Assembly: GCA_030141605.1 (NCBI GenBank)
Contig: JAQGDQ010000186.1
Span: 358,840-422,839 of the forward strand
Length of the DNA: 64,000 nt
Direction: 5' to 3'
DNA from: Tubiluchus corallicola
Taxonomy: Eukaryota; Priapulida; Priapulimorpha; Priapulimorphida; Tubiluchidae
Shown here: positions 22,372 through 35,372 of the stretch, in pieces
Layout of the letters: every line of letters starts with the position of its first letter
How positions within the stretch are numbered: position 1 is the stretch's first letter
Notes under the pieces: model-generated
The model's input: the letters and a program-made list of their open reading frames with translations, nothing else
What the model was told of the DNA's origin: nothing
Databases searched by the model: none
Translations under genes and position numbers: made by a program

Positions 22372-25300
22372 ATGTCAGCTTCTACGTTTAATGTACATGA
22401 ACTCAAGTGTGAAAATTTATTAAGTTATTTGCAAAGTTTACCTGTTAATTCGTTAGAAAAACTTTACAATCATGAACCAACGTGTCTCGCTGTATATCGG
22501 TATGCTAGCAGACCTATTTTGTGTGTCATCGGCAATGTTCACTTCACTATATTAGTTATTCAGCAACGATTATGCCTACAGGTTACAGGACAGAAGTGGT
22601 CCTGACAAACCCACTGCACGACTATCGGAACCTGAATCCGAATGTACATACTGCAGCATTCCTTTAATTTAGAAATATATTATTGCAGACTAACAGAAAT
22701 TGAACTACAGGTCATTTGCATAGGAAGTGACATGCAGAAATGTATAGCAGCTATAGCAGAATACTGCTAGAGGCTGCAGATATGCATTGAGCGAGAACTT
22801 GGGCTGCGGGCATCATAGTTGCTTACTGTTTGTTGTTACATGCCATTTAATTAGTGTTCTCTTGTTTTTCTAACCAGTGTCTTTCAATTAAGAAACTGAT
22901 ACAACTTTACTTTGCGATTTTTAAACGTACTTGATTATTCACTTTTCTTTTTAACGTGATTGCAGCACTGTTGCCATTAATGCACTGTTTACTAAGGTAT
23001 GTAGTGCTACTGTAACCGAGATCTTATGGGACGTTACACTAAAAACTTAATTAATGGCAGGTGAGTCTAACTAGTGGTGATATCCCAACCGAAGATAATT
23101 TCTCCACACCACAAAGATTCCACTAGCATGATGCATGTGTTTGCAAAAGCGAAAATTGAAGTACAGTACTAATTTACAAGGCTGAGTGTGATATACACAA
23201 ACTCAGTGAATTTTAAGTTTAGGATTCAAATTTTAAGTGTTTCCGAGATACAGGCGCTAGTGCCCATCTAACTAGTGAATAGCAAATGCGTGCAACAGCG
23301 AAGAACTAGTCGTGGAAATAGGAAATTACATTTCAGTGGTAATAATTCTTTCATGTAAGTCATTTTTGAAAAAATAATATGTTTCCCTTTTAATATTTTG
23401 TAGAGTAGAAATCTTTGAGCCTATCAAAATGGGATCCAATTTCCTTTAAATTTTAAATTAATTTGATTTTCAGACAATTGCCAGAACTTGCCCAACAGTA
23501 TGTATTGAGAGCATTATTCTTGCATCAGCCACTGTCACAGACTGTTGTACAATCTTGGGTGGAAAATAAATTTGCCAAGCAAGTATCATTAGTGTTGTTT
23601 TTTATTTCTTGGATAAAACCTTAATTTAAATTTTACTACATTCATGGTTACTTGTTACACGTAATGACATAAATACGCAGACTTTCTTCATGCTATGCTA
23701 TTGTCAAATCCTGTGATGTTGAGTGAGCACCCTTGAGACCATGATGTAAGACAAATACTGTTTATTAATGCCACAAATTTTGGAAATCTGTATTCTACAG
23801 TGATAGTATACTATGTCTTAATATTTGTCTATTAAAATAACTTTGCATACAGCCTATTGTAATATTTTTCGGTTTATGTAATATTTAACGTGTATTATAG
23901 TGCTTTGCCAATGTACATTGTATGTATTTGTGCAAATAAAACTGAATTGAATTGAATTGTCACAGTTACTACGCTCTCTAAAAATAGCATGCCAGATATG
24001 TGTTCGACCATTGCCTGACAGTGTGATAAGTTTGATAGTTTTTTGAGTTTGTAACATTGTTTTTTGAATTTATACAATGAATTTTTAAAGCAAAAATTCT
24101 TATAAGCCGTTTTATTTATTAGAAAATAATTTAAGGTGTTTTTATAGTTAAGTGAAAAATAAGTGTTTTTATTCATTTACAGAAATGAACTACAAGAAAT
24201 AAGTTTGCATTGTTCATGAGATCAAAATTGCAAATTAAAAAAGAAAATATTTTGTAGATACAGTAAGTCCTTGCTTAACGACGCTAATGTGTTCCAACGA
24301 AATGCGATGTTAAGCGAATCGTCGTTAAATGAAGCTAAGACTTCCATAGAAAGTAATGTAAAAGAATTGAGATAAGTTCCAGAGAGAAAAATTAATATTG
24401 CTTAAATCATATAAGTTAAACATTCTATGAGTTTTATTCATATTTCTACTGATTAATGTCTTACTGTTTACCTGAAACCGTCTATATATTTTACTTACCA
24501 ATGCCTAGCTATAGCTGTTTTTCTTTTGTTAATGTGAGCCTAGCCAGTGCTTGAACAATAGACACTGCAGAGTCAAGTCCTTGGGCGACTTTGGGAATGT
24601 TACCTACATACTTAGGTTGCAGGTAAAATTGCTCGCTGCGCACAAACCGCTACCCAAATCGCTAGTAATACAGTAGTAGCATCAGTAGTCAGTTGAACAG
24701 CAAAAACATATAATAATTACACTGTTTACATTACTGATGTCTTTTTAGAACAGAATAATGCAATAGGTACTGTTTAAATGCATCAAATTAGGTAAAAATC
24801 TTGCTAATCAAATAAAAATTTGCGTTGAGCAAAGTAAAAAAATCGTCGTTAAAGCGAACGTACCATCATTAACTGAAAAAAGGTATCAGATGATCGGCGT
24901 CGTTAAAACGAAACATTGTTAAATGAGGAATCGTTAAGCAAGAACTTACTGTACTAGCTTACATTGTTGTTCTTATTAAAGTAATTGCCTAATTGGTTAT
25001 GTTAAAAACATACATGTAATGGATCTGTATATCATCATTCTGACATTTTCTGTTTTGGGGCTGTGTTCTGCACGTGCAGTAAAATGTTACTGGAAGTCCA
25101 CATTCTGATCAATTGTCCATTTTTTGTCCAGAAGACACAAGTCTGCAGTTGAAGTGTTACAGGGATTACATATTTGGAATGAGGTTCAAACGTCTGGGGG
25201 TTTGCGTGCTTGGTTACTAAGCAGCTCATTTCGTACACGTTTGCAGATTACATTGCTAGGAGGGTAAGATTTTCATACAGTTGAAAAATTTATTATATAC

Positions 25301-28300
25301 TTTAGGTGTATCTTATTTAAATATGCATGTGCGAAATGCTTCTGTGGCTCTTGTTCGATGTGTTTTCATAATTTTCTCGATTCATTTACATTTACTTATC
25401 TGTGTCGGTGAATTGCAATGAGGTATAGCTGTTGTCTGCTTGTCTTTTTGTTTGTTTGCCTACCCATTCATCCAAAGCTGTCTGCTTGTCTTTTTGTTTG
25501 TTTGCCTACCCATTCATCCAAAGCTGTCTGCTTGTCTTTTTGTTTGTTTGCCTGCCCATTCATCCAAAATTGTATATAAAAATGACACATGCTATTAAAG
25601 CAGCCTTGTCGGGTATTCACCTTGTGGCGTTCTCCAATTTTTGTAAATATCAAAACTTTTTTAGATATCAAGAGCTCAAAACATGCAGTCATTGACAAGC
25701 TGCAAGTTGATCAGATAATAGGTATATAGCGACCAAAGAACATGTAATCAAACTCTGTAGAGCTGTTTGTTTCAGTGCCCTTTCAACTTGAAATGAAAAT
25801 GACTGCCTTAGAACCAGTGCTCACTAACACTTGTTAAGCTATCCACCTTTAAGTCCTCTTGCTTGTCGTTAATGTGGAACTGGGATTTAAAAGATCGGAA
25901 GACTAAAGAATCTATGTAACATGAGGTTCTTATCGGTTGGTGATAAATATCATTAAACATTATGAAGTTACTCATCTTGAAGACATCTCTACTTGTTATA
26001 AATAAGGAGGTAAAAAGCTGAAGGCTAGAAGCCGAACTAAATTGCAGGTTAAGTGTCACAGAGTAATGGTGGGGATGGGCATAGGCTTGCCTTGATACTG
26101 AAGACTGTTTAATCTAGTTATTATTTTATCAGGTAATGATTTAGAGGATAATGAGGATTTAATTACTGAAAATTATTCAGAGATTTTTATTTATTTATCA
26201 AGTGGAGAGCCTTGGCAAGGCACAAATTCGTTAGGATCTGACAAGCATCCAAAGGATACTACTTTTCTGGACAATTATTCTAAGGAACGCTGGGAAGTAA
26301 GTATGCTTGTACTCTGTTCACATAGTTTTATAATGACTAAAAAACATTTTAAAAGTGCAGTTTTTTGCCATCAAGTGTGAGAAAAACCTTATGATTAAAG
26401 TACCCATTTGAGGTGCTTAATTATTAAACTTGTGTTTAAAATACAGTTGTATGACAACACAATGCACTATACTTACTTGAGACTCACTATATGCGCAGAC
26501 CTGAAAAACAAAGCCCTTTTTTACAAACTCTACAAAGTTAAACAGACCCCTGTCTTCAAATATCATGTTTTTATTCAGTAAAACTACTGATGCTGATCTT
26601 ATAATACCAATCACCACGTATATAGAATATAGATATATGATTAAGTCGCTACCATCAGTATGCACCAGTACTTCAGTGATTTCGCTCTCACTGAACCGCT
26701 CCAGGTATTTTTGTTTTAAAATCTAGGTAAAGGCTTGTTAAATAACACCATGGCGGTTTGATAGAAAATGTAATAGAAGACACCTGTAATGAATGGCCTT
26801 TGAACACGTCAAACATAGCATCTTCATGTAATGAAAGGCTGGTCAGATGTTTAAACCAGGTGCTGAATGGTGTTATCCAGGAGTTCATTAACACAGAAAA
26901 TTGACAGTTATGAGATCAACACCAGAGAGCAACTATTTGAAGTTTATGACTTAAATGCATTTGCCATGGGTATTTTCGAGCTGCTTTGTACATTTACCCA
27001 CAGCAGGCTACATGCAGGCACATGGACTAAAGATTGAAACCGGTAGATGGCAGTCTCAACCCCATGAACGGAAACTTCGTCCCTGCTGTTCTTTGCAGAA
27101 GAGCAACATATTCTGCATATAAGTGTCCTCTTAACTGAACAAATTAGAAACAGTTTGTTAATAGAGATTATTTCATGTCACTTTTTTCTGCTATAAATTA
27201 TAGAATATGACACATTACAATGCTTTTTCCAAACTGACTACTTGGTTTACATCATTAAGGTTTTTTGCATTATTGTGAATATTATTAATATATTATGTAT
27301 CTTGTCCTCTGTGGTGAAATTAGTTGATACATTGTTTGTATGGCAGCCAGCTTTTTGGTGTCGACCTCTGTTTGAAGAGGGTTGAATGTGGGCTTATGCA
27401 AAAAATGCATCAACTACTTTCACCATATTCTGTTGATCATTATGCGCATGCATTTACGGCAAACTTGCGTTGTCATGTTCTGCTCTTATGTTTAGAGTTA
27501 TCTTTCATATTGTTATTTGATTCAATCTGTTAACATTATAAAGTATTAGCCAATAAACTATTACCATTACTGCTAAAGCTTAATTCTAATTTCTATATTT
27601 TCTGGTACTCTTTACAATTGATTGATTTGTGAAGTGACAGCTTTAATTTCACCTTTGCACAGATCCTGTATATATTGCAAAATATGCAATAATTGTTTTT
27701 ATTCATTTTTCCAGTGTGTTCTTCATTTAATGGTCGGCTCTTCCACTTATAATGGTGAAGCAGTTAGCTCAGATACTAAACAAGTTCTTATCAATGCTGG
27801 CTTAATGAGGAAGTATGGTTTTTGTTACCGATATTTTACATGTTTTTTGTTCACTTTCATGTCTGTTTTTATACGTTAAAGCAATATTGGAAAGTGTTGA
27901 TTAGCGTCAGTAATTTTATTTTTGTTTATACAGTGAATCTGATGAAATGTCAATCACTCAGTCCGGGTTTCAGTTTCTTCTCCTGGATCAAGCAACTCAA
28001 GTTTGGTATTTCATGTTGCAGTACTTAAAAATTGTCCCAGTACGTATGTTTTCCAGTTAAGCCTATTTTGCAATTATTAAAAACTGTATCACAAATATTA
28101 GCACTTAATTTATGCTAACTTTGTTGACCGAGAGCAATATTGCTTGTGTTCATTATTTTTGCAAAAAAAGCATGTGTGATTTAACTGTTTATCTTGACTC
28201 AAAAAGCCATGAGTTTAATATTTGTAACGACTTGAATGTAATACTGTTAGGATTTTAGAATGTTTGTTTAGTGTTTGGCTTGTTATTCTTACATGCAGAG

Positions 28301-31300
28301 TTGTATAGCTATGACCCGTGAAAAGTTTTAGGAATCACTTAGAATTCAGAAAATAGGCACCGTTTCTTAGACTCACAGTTAATAGAATCAGTAGCCTAAT
28401 TGGGTCAAAACCCTTTTATCCCAAAGTGAGTCTATTAAGTGGCACCTACTGTGTTATTAACTGTTACAAAAATTCATATAATTTGTTCTTCCCACTGTAT
28501 GGTTATGTCAATTGACTTAATTTTGGACTCACATTCAAATCTCATGCTAGTTGTAATTTGGTACCTCTCTCAAGCAAGCTTTCTATTACATTACATCGGT
28601 TGAGTAAGGAAAAGGGGCGATTGTCAGTATGAAAAATTTCTCTTGTTGTCCCCCTTGAGAACAGTATTGATGTGAACAGACTTAAGTTATCACAGGATAG
28701 AATTGTAAAATTATGTAAAGGCAAGACTATAAACTTTCATCCTTATCTTTTTGTTTGCAAATTATTAAAATTAAAATGAATTCTCTGCTAGACTTAAGTA
28801 TCAGGAAATTACATTAGAAAGATCAAAGTTAATGCCTTCTTAGCATTAATATAATAAAATTTTTATATTTTTGCAGGTTAAAGGGCTAGATTTAGTTGAA
28901 TGTTTGCAATTCATATTTCAGTTGAGTTTCCTCTCATTTGGAAAGGTAAACTTGAACATTACAAACTTGAATCATTTCAGATATCATTTCATTTGAATAT
29001 TCTAGTATCTCGTATGTGAGACGTTTTGATTCTGATGTTTTTAAAACTTTTGCTTAACCGAAATAGGTCTTTCACATCTCAAGCTTTTGTAACACTGATG
29101 TCCCAGTGGTAAAAATTGTAGTTTTCCATCTCTGTAATGTTTAGATATACCATGTGGCCAATAACTAATGACTAAGCCTATAACTCAAATATTAGAACTT
29201 TTTTTTCCATTGCATAATTTTTTTAAGTTTTATTGCTGTACACACCAAAATTAAAAGACAGACACAAAGTCCCAGATAGAAGTTTACAAGTGATGATACT
29301 CCTGTGATTAACAGTTAAATACACATTAACTTATACGTTACAAAGTTTACATAGCACTTATATGACAAACAGTAGCATTCTGCGAGTTCAAAGGGATAAA
29401 AATTGTAAATAAATTTACAATAAAAGTTATATGATGTATTAAAATGTAGGCCTTGAAATTTTATACAGAACATAACTTTTGTGTGGAGCATTTCCAATAT
29501 CGTAAGAATTTCTATTAGAAAATTACGTATGATAAAATCATACGTAAGCTGAGTTGAATTCTTAATTGAACAATAGTTACAGTTGGGGCTGTGGCAGTTT
29601 ATAACTCATTAGTTTAATAAACATTTAGCCATTCTTATTTTTGAAAATGCTTTAAAACAAAGTTATGGTTGAGTTGTTGTTAATATATTATCAGATATGA
29701 ATCCACTGGTAATCTGACAATATGAATGTACTTAGTGTAGCATATTTCTAGGATTATAGCACAGATGGGATGAGTGACCGACTACTGCAGTTTTTACAGA
29801 ATCTCAGAGAGTTGGGGCTAGTTTACCAAAGAAAGGTATACCAATCTGTGTAATGATCACACTCAGTTTTTATTTATTGTTTTGGAGTGACTGGCAGTTA
29901 TGTGATTTCTGATTTCTTTTTGTAACTTTTTATTCCACATTTCTTCACGATTGGCTTTTCTGACTGGCTAGTCGTTACGTGGTTAAAAGTTGGTTTTGCT
30001 TGCCATTTCTTCACATGCTGAAACTTTTACGAATGGCATGGAGCTAAGAGAATCCATATGCTGGTTTTTTGTCGTTATGTTTGGCATTGAGTTTTTTGGA
30101 CATCCACTTTTTATTTTGTTAGTTTGCAAATGCAGAGTGCAATGGTCACAAAACTTGCAGGGTAGAGACCTGGAGTAGGCAGTGATATGGTGAACAGTCA
30201 GTGGGTCAACGACATAGGACATTTCAAGTCATAGCAGTGAATAACTCAAAACTATAATACGCAGAGTCCCAAAATTTGCATGGGAAGCACCTGGGCAGGG
30301 GCTCAGAGCCTTAGATAGTGGTATGTTAGAAGCCCAAGATAAAAGCCAAAATGTGTAAATAGAGAAGTGCTAGTCACATACGAGTAAACCACATTAGACT
30401 AGGCATGGACAAGTGATAATATGCATATTGGTGGCATTGGCTTTTTATTTGGAAATTCTGGTCTATAAACAGTATCACAGTGCTTTACTTGCCACAGGTT
30501 CCTGCAATCTACAATATTCAGAAGAATATTTACTGCTATCTTTATGAGCATTTAAGTGACTGGAATGGTGAGGTGTGATAGATATTTGTTTTGTTTTTTA
30601 ATTATGAAAGATAAGTGTCACAAGTTCAATGAAAGTGCACAGTTACTCTGAGTTGTTTCTGATTCAATTGTTAGATTTATCAAATAATTTGAATGAATAT
30701 ATGTTTACAAGCATTATCATTGTAGCTGAAAATACTTTGAAAGGCTGTGCATACATCACAGTAAATGTAAGACAGATACTTTACCTTTGTGACACTTTTG
30801 TTAGCTTCAAGATTAGAAATAGTTATTCCCTTTCTTCAGAATGGCTGTTATATAGCCACTAAAAGAGAGCTTTTTGTTAAAGCACAAGAAACCACTCTTC
30901 ATAAATGAAGGTTAAAAAATTTGTCTTGATATTTTATATCACCTGTATGCTGTGTTACTGCATACAGGGCCTGCATTAGCAGTTGCATTAGCAGTATTGC
31001 TGTGTAAAACCTATAAATTTAAACTCCTGTGGATGGTAGGCAACCTCATTTTAATGATAGGTCATTTGAAACTAGTTTAGATAATATTTCGTAAAGTTTG
31101 AAAAAATAATCAGAACATTTATAGCACACGCTTTTGATAACTAAGCAAAAGTTCAAATTATTTTTTGTTGTCAGTAAGATCAATGTGTTTTTTGGTGAAT
31201 CAGAGGTGCACCCTGGGATGGTGATGAAATGCCATTTTGCCAGGTGACGCAAATATTTTAAATTATTAGGAATTTTGTTTTCCAATTACATAAGTCTTTC

Positions 31301-34140
31301 AAACAGGTAAGTGTAATGCAAAGTAATAAGTAATGGAAAGTTCTTTGGATGTACTTTAAAATTCCCTATTTTTCCCCTTTAAACATAGGCAATTTATTTA
31401 CCATTATGTGTATAAGAAGAGTATATATGTCATATACTGAAGAATTAAACATACAATTAAATAATTGTAATGTTGACGCTTTAGTTTATACTTTATAATT
31501 ATTACATTTCAGAGGAAGTCAAAAAGATTTTACCCTACTAAATTAGCAATTAATCTCACTCTTGGGTCAAAATCTGAAAAATCAGAAGCTGAAAAGGAAG
31601 GATTTTTAGTCATTGAAACAAACTATAGGGTTTACGCATATACAGGTAAGTCATATCTTGTTTAGTTTTAGTTCGTCCAGGTCAGTTCCTTGTCTGTAAA
31701 CCCAAGGTACTTTTGTATTAGTGTAGTTACTAACACCATGCAGTAACTGCAGTGAAATGCAATACACACATGCTATTTGCTCATAAATTTGCGTTAGAAA
31801 TGAGCGAATCCAAATTTATTTCTGTGTGTCAACTTTAACTTAGCAGTTATTGCAAACCCATTTGCACATGAGTGGAAATGTTATGTGTAATTTGGACAGG
31901 ATTGCACTTTTACGTGTAAAGTTGTGTATACTGTTTTGCTGTATTTGCAGCATTTTAGTTTCCGCATTATTATTTCTACTTCAGACTCCAATCTCCAAAT
32001 TGATTTATTGGGATTATTCTGTGAGCTTCTGTACAGGTGTGTATTTTAATACTAAAATTTGCATTCTTAACGTAAATATGCAAAGGACTATGAAAGTGAC
32101 AGAATACATGTTAATTAATTTAAATTTGAAGGAAGTGTGAATATTTTCTTGTTATTTGAGGATCCCAGTGAAAAGAGTTCTGAGTTAATCAGAAATTTAA
32201 GTGATCAAACACATTTTAAGCAAATTTGCACATAGTAATAAATTTAATTTACTAAACAGCTACTTAGTTCACATATTGTGCAAACTGTGATATCAATTGA
32301 CCAGAAACAGAAAACAAGCTGGCTATCAATTGTTACTGTTCTTCAATAACTGTCATTCACTAAAATATTGCAGTGCCTTTTTGACTAAATTAAATTTAAG
32401 TGAATTACTTTTGCCTTTAAATTACTTTCTTCATTTAGGTTTCCCAACATGAGTGTGGGTGTGATAACAAGAGACAGTGTTAGAGACGCCCTAAGAAGCG
32501 GAATTACAGCATCACAGATAATTAATTATCTGCATATGCATGCTCATCTAGAAATGTTGAAACATGTAAGTTTCTTGTTTATCACACAAATAACGAGGAT
32601 GATGGGTCGATGATGAAACATGATAGTGAAGAATTTTAAAAGCAACAAAAATTCATTTAGACTTGATGTTTTTCTGCAGAATGTCAGAGGTAAACAGTCA
32701 TTTTTTCTGCATCACAAGACAGTAAATAATATATGCAACAAAAAAGCCAAACCTGTCTGTTGCAGAATTCATTGTCTTAACATTATAGTTACGCTTACTC
32801 CTGAAGTTCTTGTTTCCTAGCTTTGCACAAAATATTGATACTTTTCAAATAATGCTCCTGCAAAACTCAAAAACTGTTGGTGAGCCAGATATTCGAGAAA
32901 GTTCTTGGTAATTTTGGCCATTACCAATCATGCTGAACAGGACTAATGGGGCACCATCAAATAACACCAAATGAACCTGCAAGATGAGCACAGTATATCC
33001 ATAATGCTTTTAAGATTGTGAATAACTGAATGCACTCTATAAATGGCATTTTTAAGAAAATATTTTTGTACACTAAGTTTAACAAAATAATGATAGTGCC
33101 AAATTTTGCTCAAATGTCGTACGGCTCCTGTAGTTGTCAACAAACAACAATATTAAAAATATTAAATGCAGAAATTTATAACAACATCTATTGCCAGAAA
33201 AAAAACTACAGTGTTACAGCTAAGCAGTAAAATAAATGAGAGAAGTTTCTCAGTAGGATGTACGATATTTGCCACAGCTCAGCATTGATTTCTAGTTACA
33301 GTTGCAATAACAAAAATCGCAGGTACCGTACTTTTGTTTTGCAATTTGTTGGGATTTGTTTTTATAAAAACAAAAAATATAAAGAAAGAAACAGCAAACG
33401 AAGCAATGATTTGAATACATTAGATTCAAAAACATGTTCTGATTTCAATTATAGTCCAAAAAATTGTTGTAAATTTTGCCTAATTTTATGCTTTTTGCAA
33501 GAGATAGTTGGATTTATATTTGTACAGTGTGCATGTTTTACCTGCACTGTATTAGCATTTCAGTTTTTGATACAGAAACCTGTGATACCTCCCACCATAA
33601 TCGATCAGATACAACTGTGGGAACTAGAGAGAGACAGATTTAGATTCAGTGACGGTGTACTGTATAGTCAGTTTCTTTCTCAATCTGACTTTGAATTGCT
33701 ACGGGATTATGCCAAGGTAAGTAGAGTCTTAGTAGGCAATCGACTGTCTTATTTAAATTACAGATCAGTTCAAAAAGTAGAATTGAATTTAGTTTAGTTA
33801 GAAACCAGTTATGACAATCTCATTTTCTGATTTTAGGCATTCACTTTTTCAGCATCTCACTACTACTTAAATGAATCTTTCCTGGTGATATTTCTTTTAA
33901 TTATAGTGGAAACATCGCTTGATGTATCTCAACAACAAACTGAATAACTTAGTGGATTTATAGCTTTTTATTATTATGGTAATGGCTGACTGACCTCTTG
34001 ATGTGAGTAATACAAATTTTCCTTTATTTCAGGATCTTGGTGTCTTGGTCTGGGATAACCCTGCTAAAAGAGTAGTTGTAGTTACTAAGACTGGACATGA
34101 TGATGTGAAACGCTTCTGGAAGCGACAGAAAAAGAGTTAG
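22372..34140 (+). CDS. GTF2H4: TFIIH general transcription/repair factor subunit 4 (p52/Tfb2), complete
   Basis: p52 is a core TFIIH subunit that anchors and stimulates the XPB translocase in transcription initiation and nucleotide excision repair. Thirteen exons join in frame: 22372-22499, 23474-23582, 25142-25263, 26203-26296, 27715-27812, 27934-28039, 28877-28945, 29752-29835, 31513-31645, 31985-32036, 32439-32565, 33576-33716 and 34033-34140 (stop TAG). The 1371-nt CDS encodes 456 aa (human 462). Diagnostic blocks in order: [128 protein letters not shown] and, at the Tfb5-binding C-terminus, [16 protein letters not shown]. Exon 3 and exon 4 acceptors were chosen by reading frame over nearby AGs. 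The gene is divergent from CSE1L and convergent with SKI2. Confidence 0.97.
23800..23956 (+). repeat. Probable 3' end of a non-LTR retrotransposon
   Basis: This sequence ends in tgtgcaaataaaactgaattgaattgaattg. An AATAAA followed by a short pentanucleotide (ttgaa) repeat is a common 3' tail of CR1/L2/jockey-like elements. A related tail, aataaactgaattgaatt, occurs at about 56595-56612. It lies in GTF2H4 intron 2; no ORF is attached. Confidence 0.45.
24261..24951. mobile_element. TA-flanked Tigger-like MITE, 'CAGTAAGTCCTTGCTTAACG' family
   Basis: The left terminus CAGTAAGTCCTTGCTTAACG and the right terminus on the other strand CAGTAAGTTCTTGCTTAACG are near-identical inverted repeats flanked by TA (24259-24260 and 24952-24953). 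Further gttaa/cgtcgttaaa motifs are symmetrical inside. No transposase was seen. A larger relative makes up much of each arm of the inverted duplication at 59.56-64.0 kb. It lies in GTF2H4 intron 2. Confidence 0.85.
25434..25568. repeat. 46-bp tandem repeat, three copies
   Basis: Units starting gtctgcttgtctttttgttt begin at 25434, 25480 and 25526; the third differs by a few bases (cctgcccattcat, ccaaaat). It lies in GTF2H4 intron 3, and the Cys/Phe-rich reading frame through it is a product of the repeat, not a gene. Confidence 0.92.
28347..28451. mobile_element. Roughly 100-bp derivative of the 'CAGTAGGC' family
   Basis: The left part (taggcaccgtttcttagact, cacagttaatag) and the right part (gtgagtctattaagtggcac, ctactg) correspond to the two ends of the 944-bp element at 4122-5065, joined with almost no interior. 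It is an internal-deletion MITE in GTF2H4 intron 6. Confidence 0.7.
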
Positions 34141-34409
34141 TGCTTACTGTTTAGTGAGTAGCCTCGTAAGTGTAAATGGTCAATTATTACCCATACTGGT
34201 GATTAATATCAAACTATTAATATGGGATTGCCCAAACTATTAATATAGGATTATAATTAAGTTTCATAGGTTATTATGTCTTGCAATATATCATTGTACA
34301 AGCTGCAGTTAAAGTTGTTTTTTCTATGTAGTTCCTTTCTATGTAGTACAAGAATGTTTTTTCCATGTAAATATTTTGACAACAATCCAGATGCAAAATT
34401 ATTTGTGAG

Positions 34410-34415
34410 AATAAA
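34410..34415 (+). terminator. Candidate GTF2H4 polyadenylation signal AATAAA
   Basis: AATAAA 270 nt after the GTF2H4 stop, followed by an AT-rich stretch, fits a poly(A) signal. Confidence 0.5.
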
Positions 34416-34823
34416 GCTATTATGTAACTTCACGTATAGGCCTGACTAGTTCACTGATACTGAAATTTGCATTCAAAGTTTGTGTGTTATTTATCACAGT
34501 GTTTGGTATATATAATTGGTATGACAGTCAGATTGTGTGGTTGTGACAAACAAACTGAGACAGATGGACCTCTTCAGATGTGTGGCTGATGATCATTGAT
34601 TTTCCTTTCAAGATCATACTGCAGACTTGCAGTTAGGCAAACATTTTGCAGAGATGAAGAACTGTGTAAACCTCACTTGGTAGCCCATAATAAGTAACAA
34701 TTTTTATGCTATGTACTAGAAAGAATACTGTAACCACATAGTAGTGTGTTTGATATACATACTTAAGAATAATTATGCTGTAAAATGACTATCATCCTGG
34801 GCTTAAATTTATTTTTTTATTTT

Positions 34824-35178
34824 TGCACATACTGAGATGCATTTAAATGAGGTTACATATTATTTATGAAATTTATAAAAATAAAATCTGAAAAAATATG
34901 TATAGCATCAGTATAAAAATTATGCTGTAAGGGTTCTATATTTTCAACTTTGTGGGAGTTAGATTATCTGTATGGCATGCAAGTTTTTTTATGAGTTTGT
35001 CAAAGATACATTTATGTGCACATATAGACGCTGAAATGGATTAGTAATTTTTGGACATACTAAGATGCATTTAAAAACATAGCTGTTCTTTGTATAATTT
35101 AACGAGGTTGTATTTTATTTTTGGAATTTATCAAAATAAAATCTGACAAAAATATATATAGCATCAGTATAAAAAATA
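34824..35178. repeat. Diverged direct repeat pair between GTF2H4 and SKI2
   Basis: Two copies share the order acatact(g/a)agatgcatttaaa, gaggtt...tattttat, aatttat(a/c)aaaataaaatctga and tatagcatcagtataaaaa, at 34824-34921 and 35052-35178. The second copy carries about 25 extra bases. It overlaps the inferred SKI2 poly(A) signal. Confidence 0.75.
35114..35119 (-). terminator. Candidate SKI2 polyadenylation signal
   Basis: AATAAA on the minus strand, about 254 nt downstream of the SKI2 stop codon, inside the second copy of the direct repeat. Confidence 0.45.
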
Positions 35179-35372
35179 TCATTAATCCATTTGACAAAAA
35201 AAGGGAATAACATATTGAAAATATCAGAGATTTCCCAGGCCATTTTTTTCAACTGCAACTTTTCAACTAAACTATATTCCTCAGGTTTCTTCACTAACAG
35301 TACGAAGCACAACATAAATAGATACTGTCACTTCTAGATTTCAAGTGTTGAATTAGTACTATACTGTAAGCT

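Larger units (their letters stand above)
34141..35372. other. Convergent intergenic region between GTF2H4 and SKI2
   Basis: This region contains both 3'UTRs with their poly(A) signals (34410 plus, 35114 minus) and a diverged direct repeat (34824-34921 and 35052-35178). No coding exon is recognisable. Confidence 0.7.

Noticed and set aside
25432-25695. Cys/Phe-rich 87-codon frame
   Set aside because: It is produced by the 46-bp tandem repeat within an intron.
25141-26296. Apparent one-base frameshift between GTF2H4 exons 3 and 4
   Set aside because: It disappears when the acceptor at 26202 is used instead of 26132; all 12 junctions are then in frame.
33258-33575. Extended open frame running into GTF2H4 exon 12
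   Set aside because: The upstream part has no similarity to p52, and a clear acceptor (gatacag, 33575) begins the conserved exon; the rest is intron read-through.
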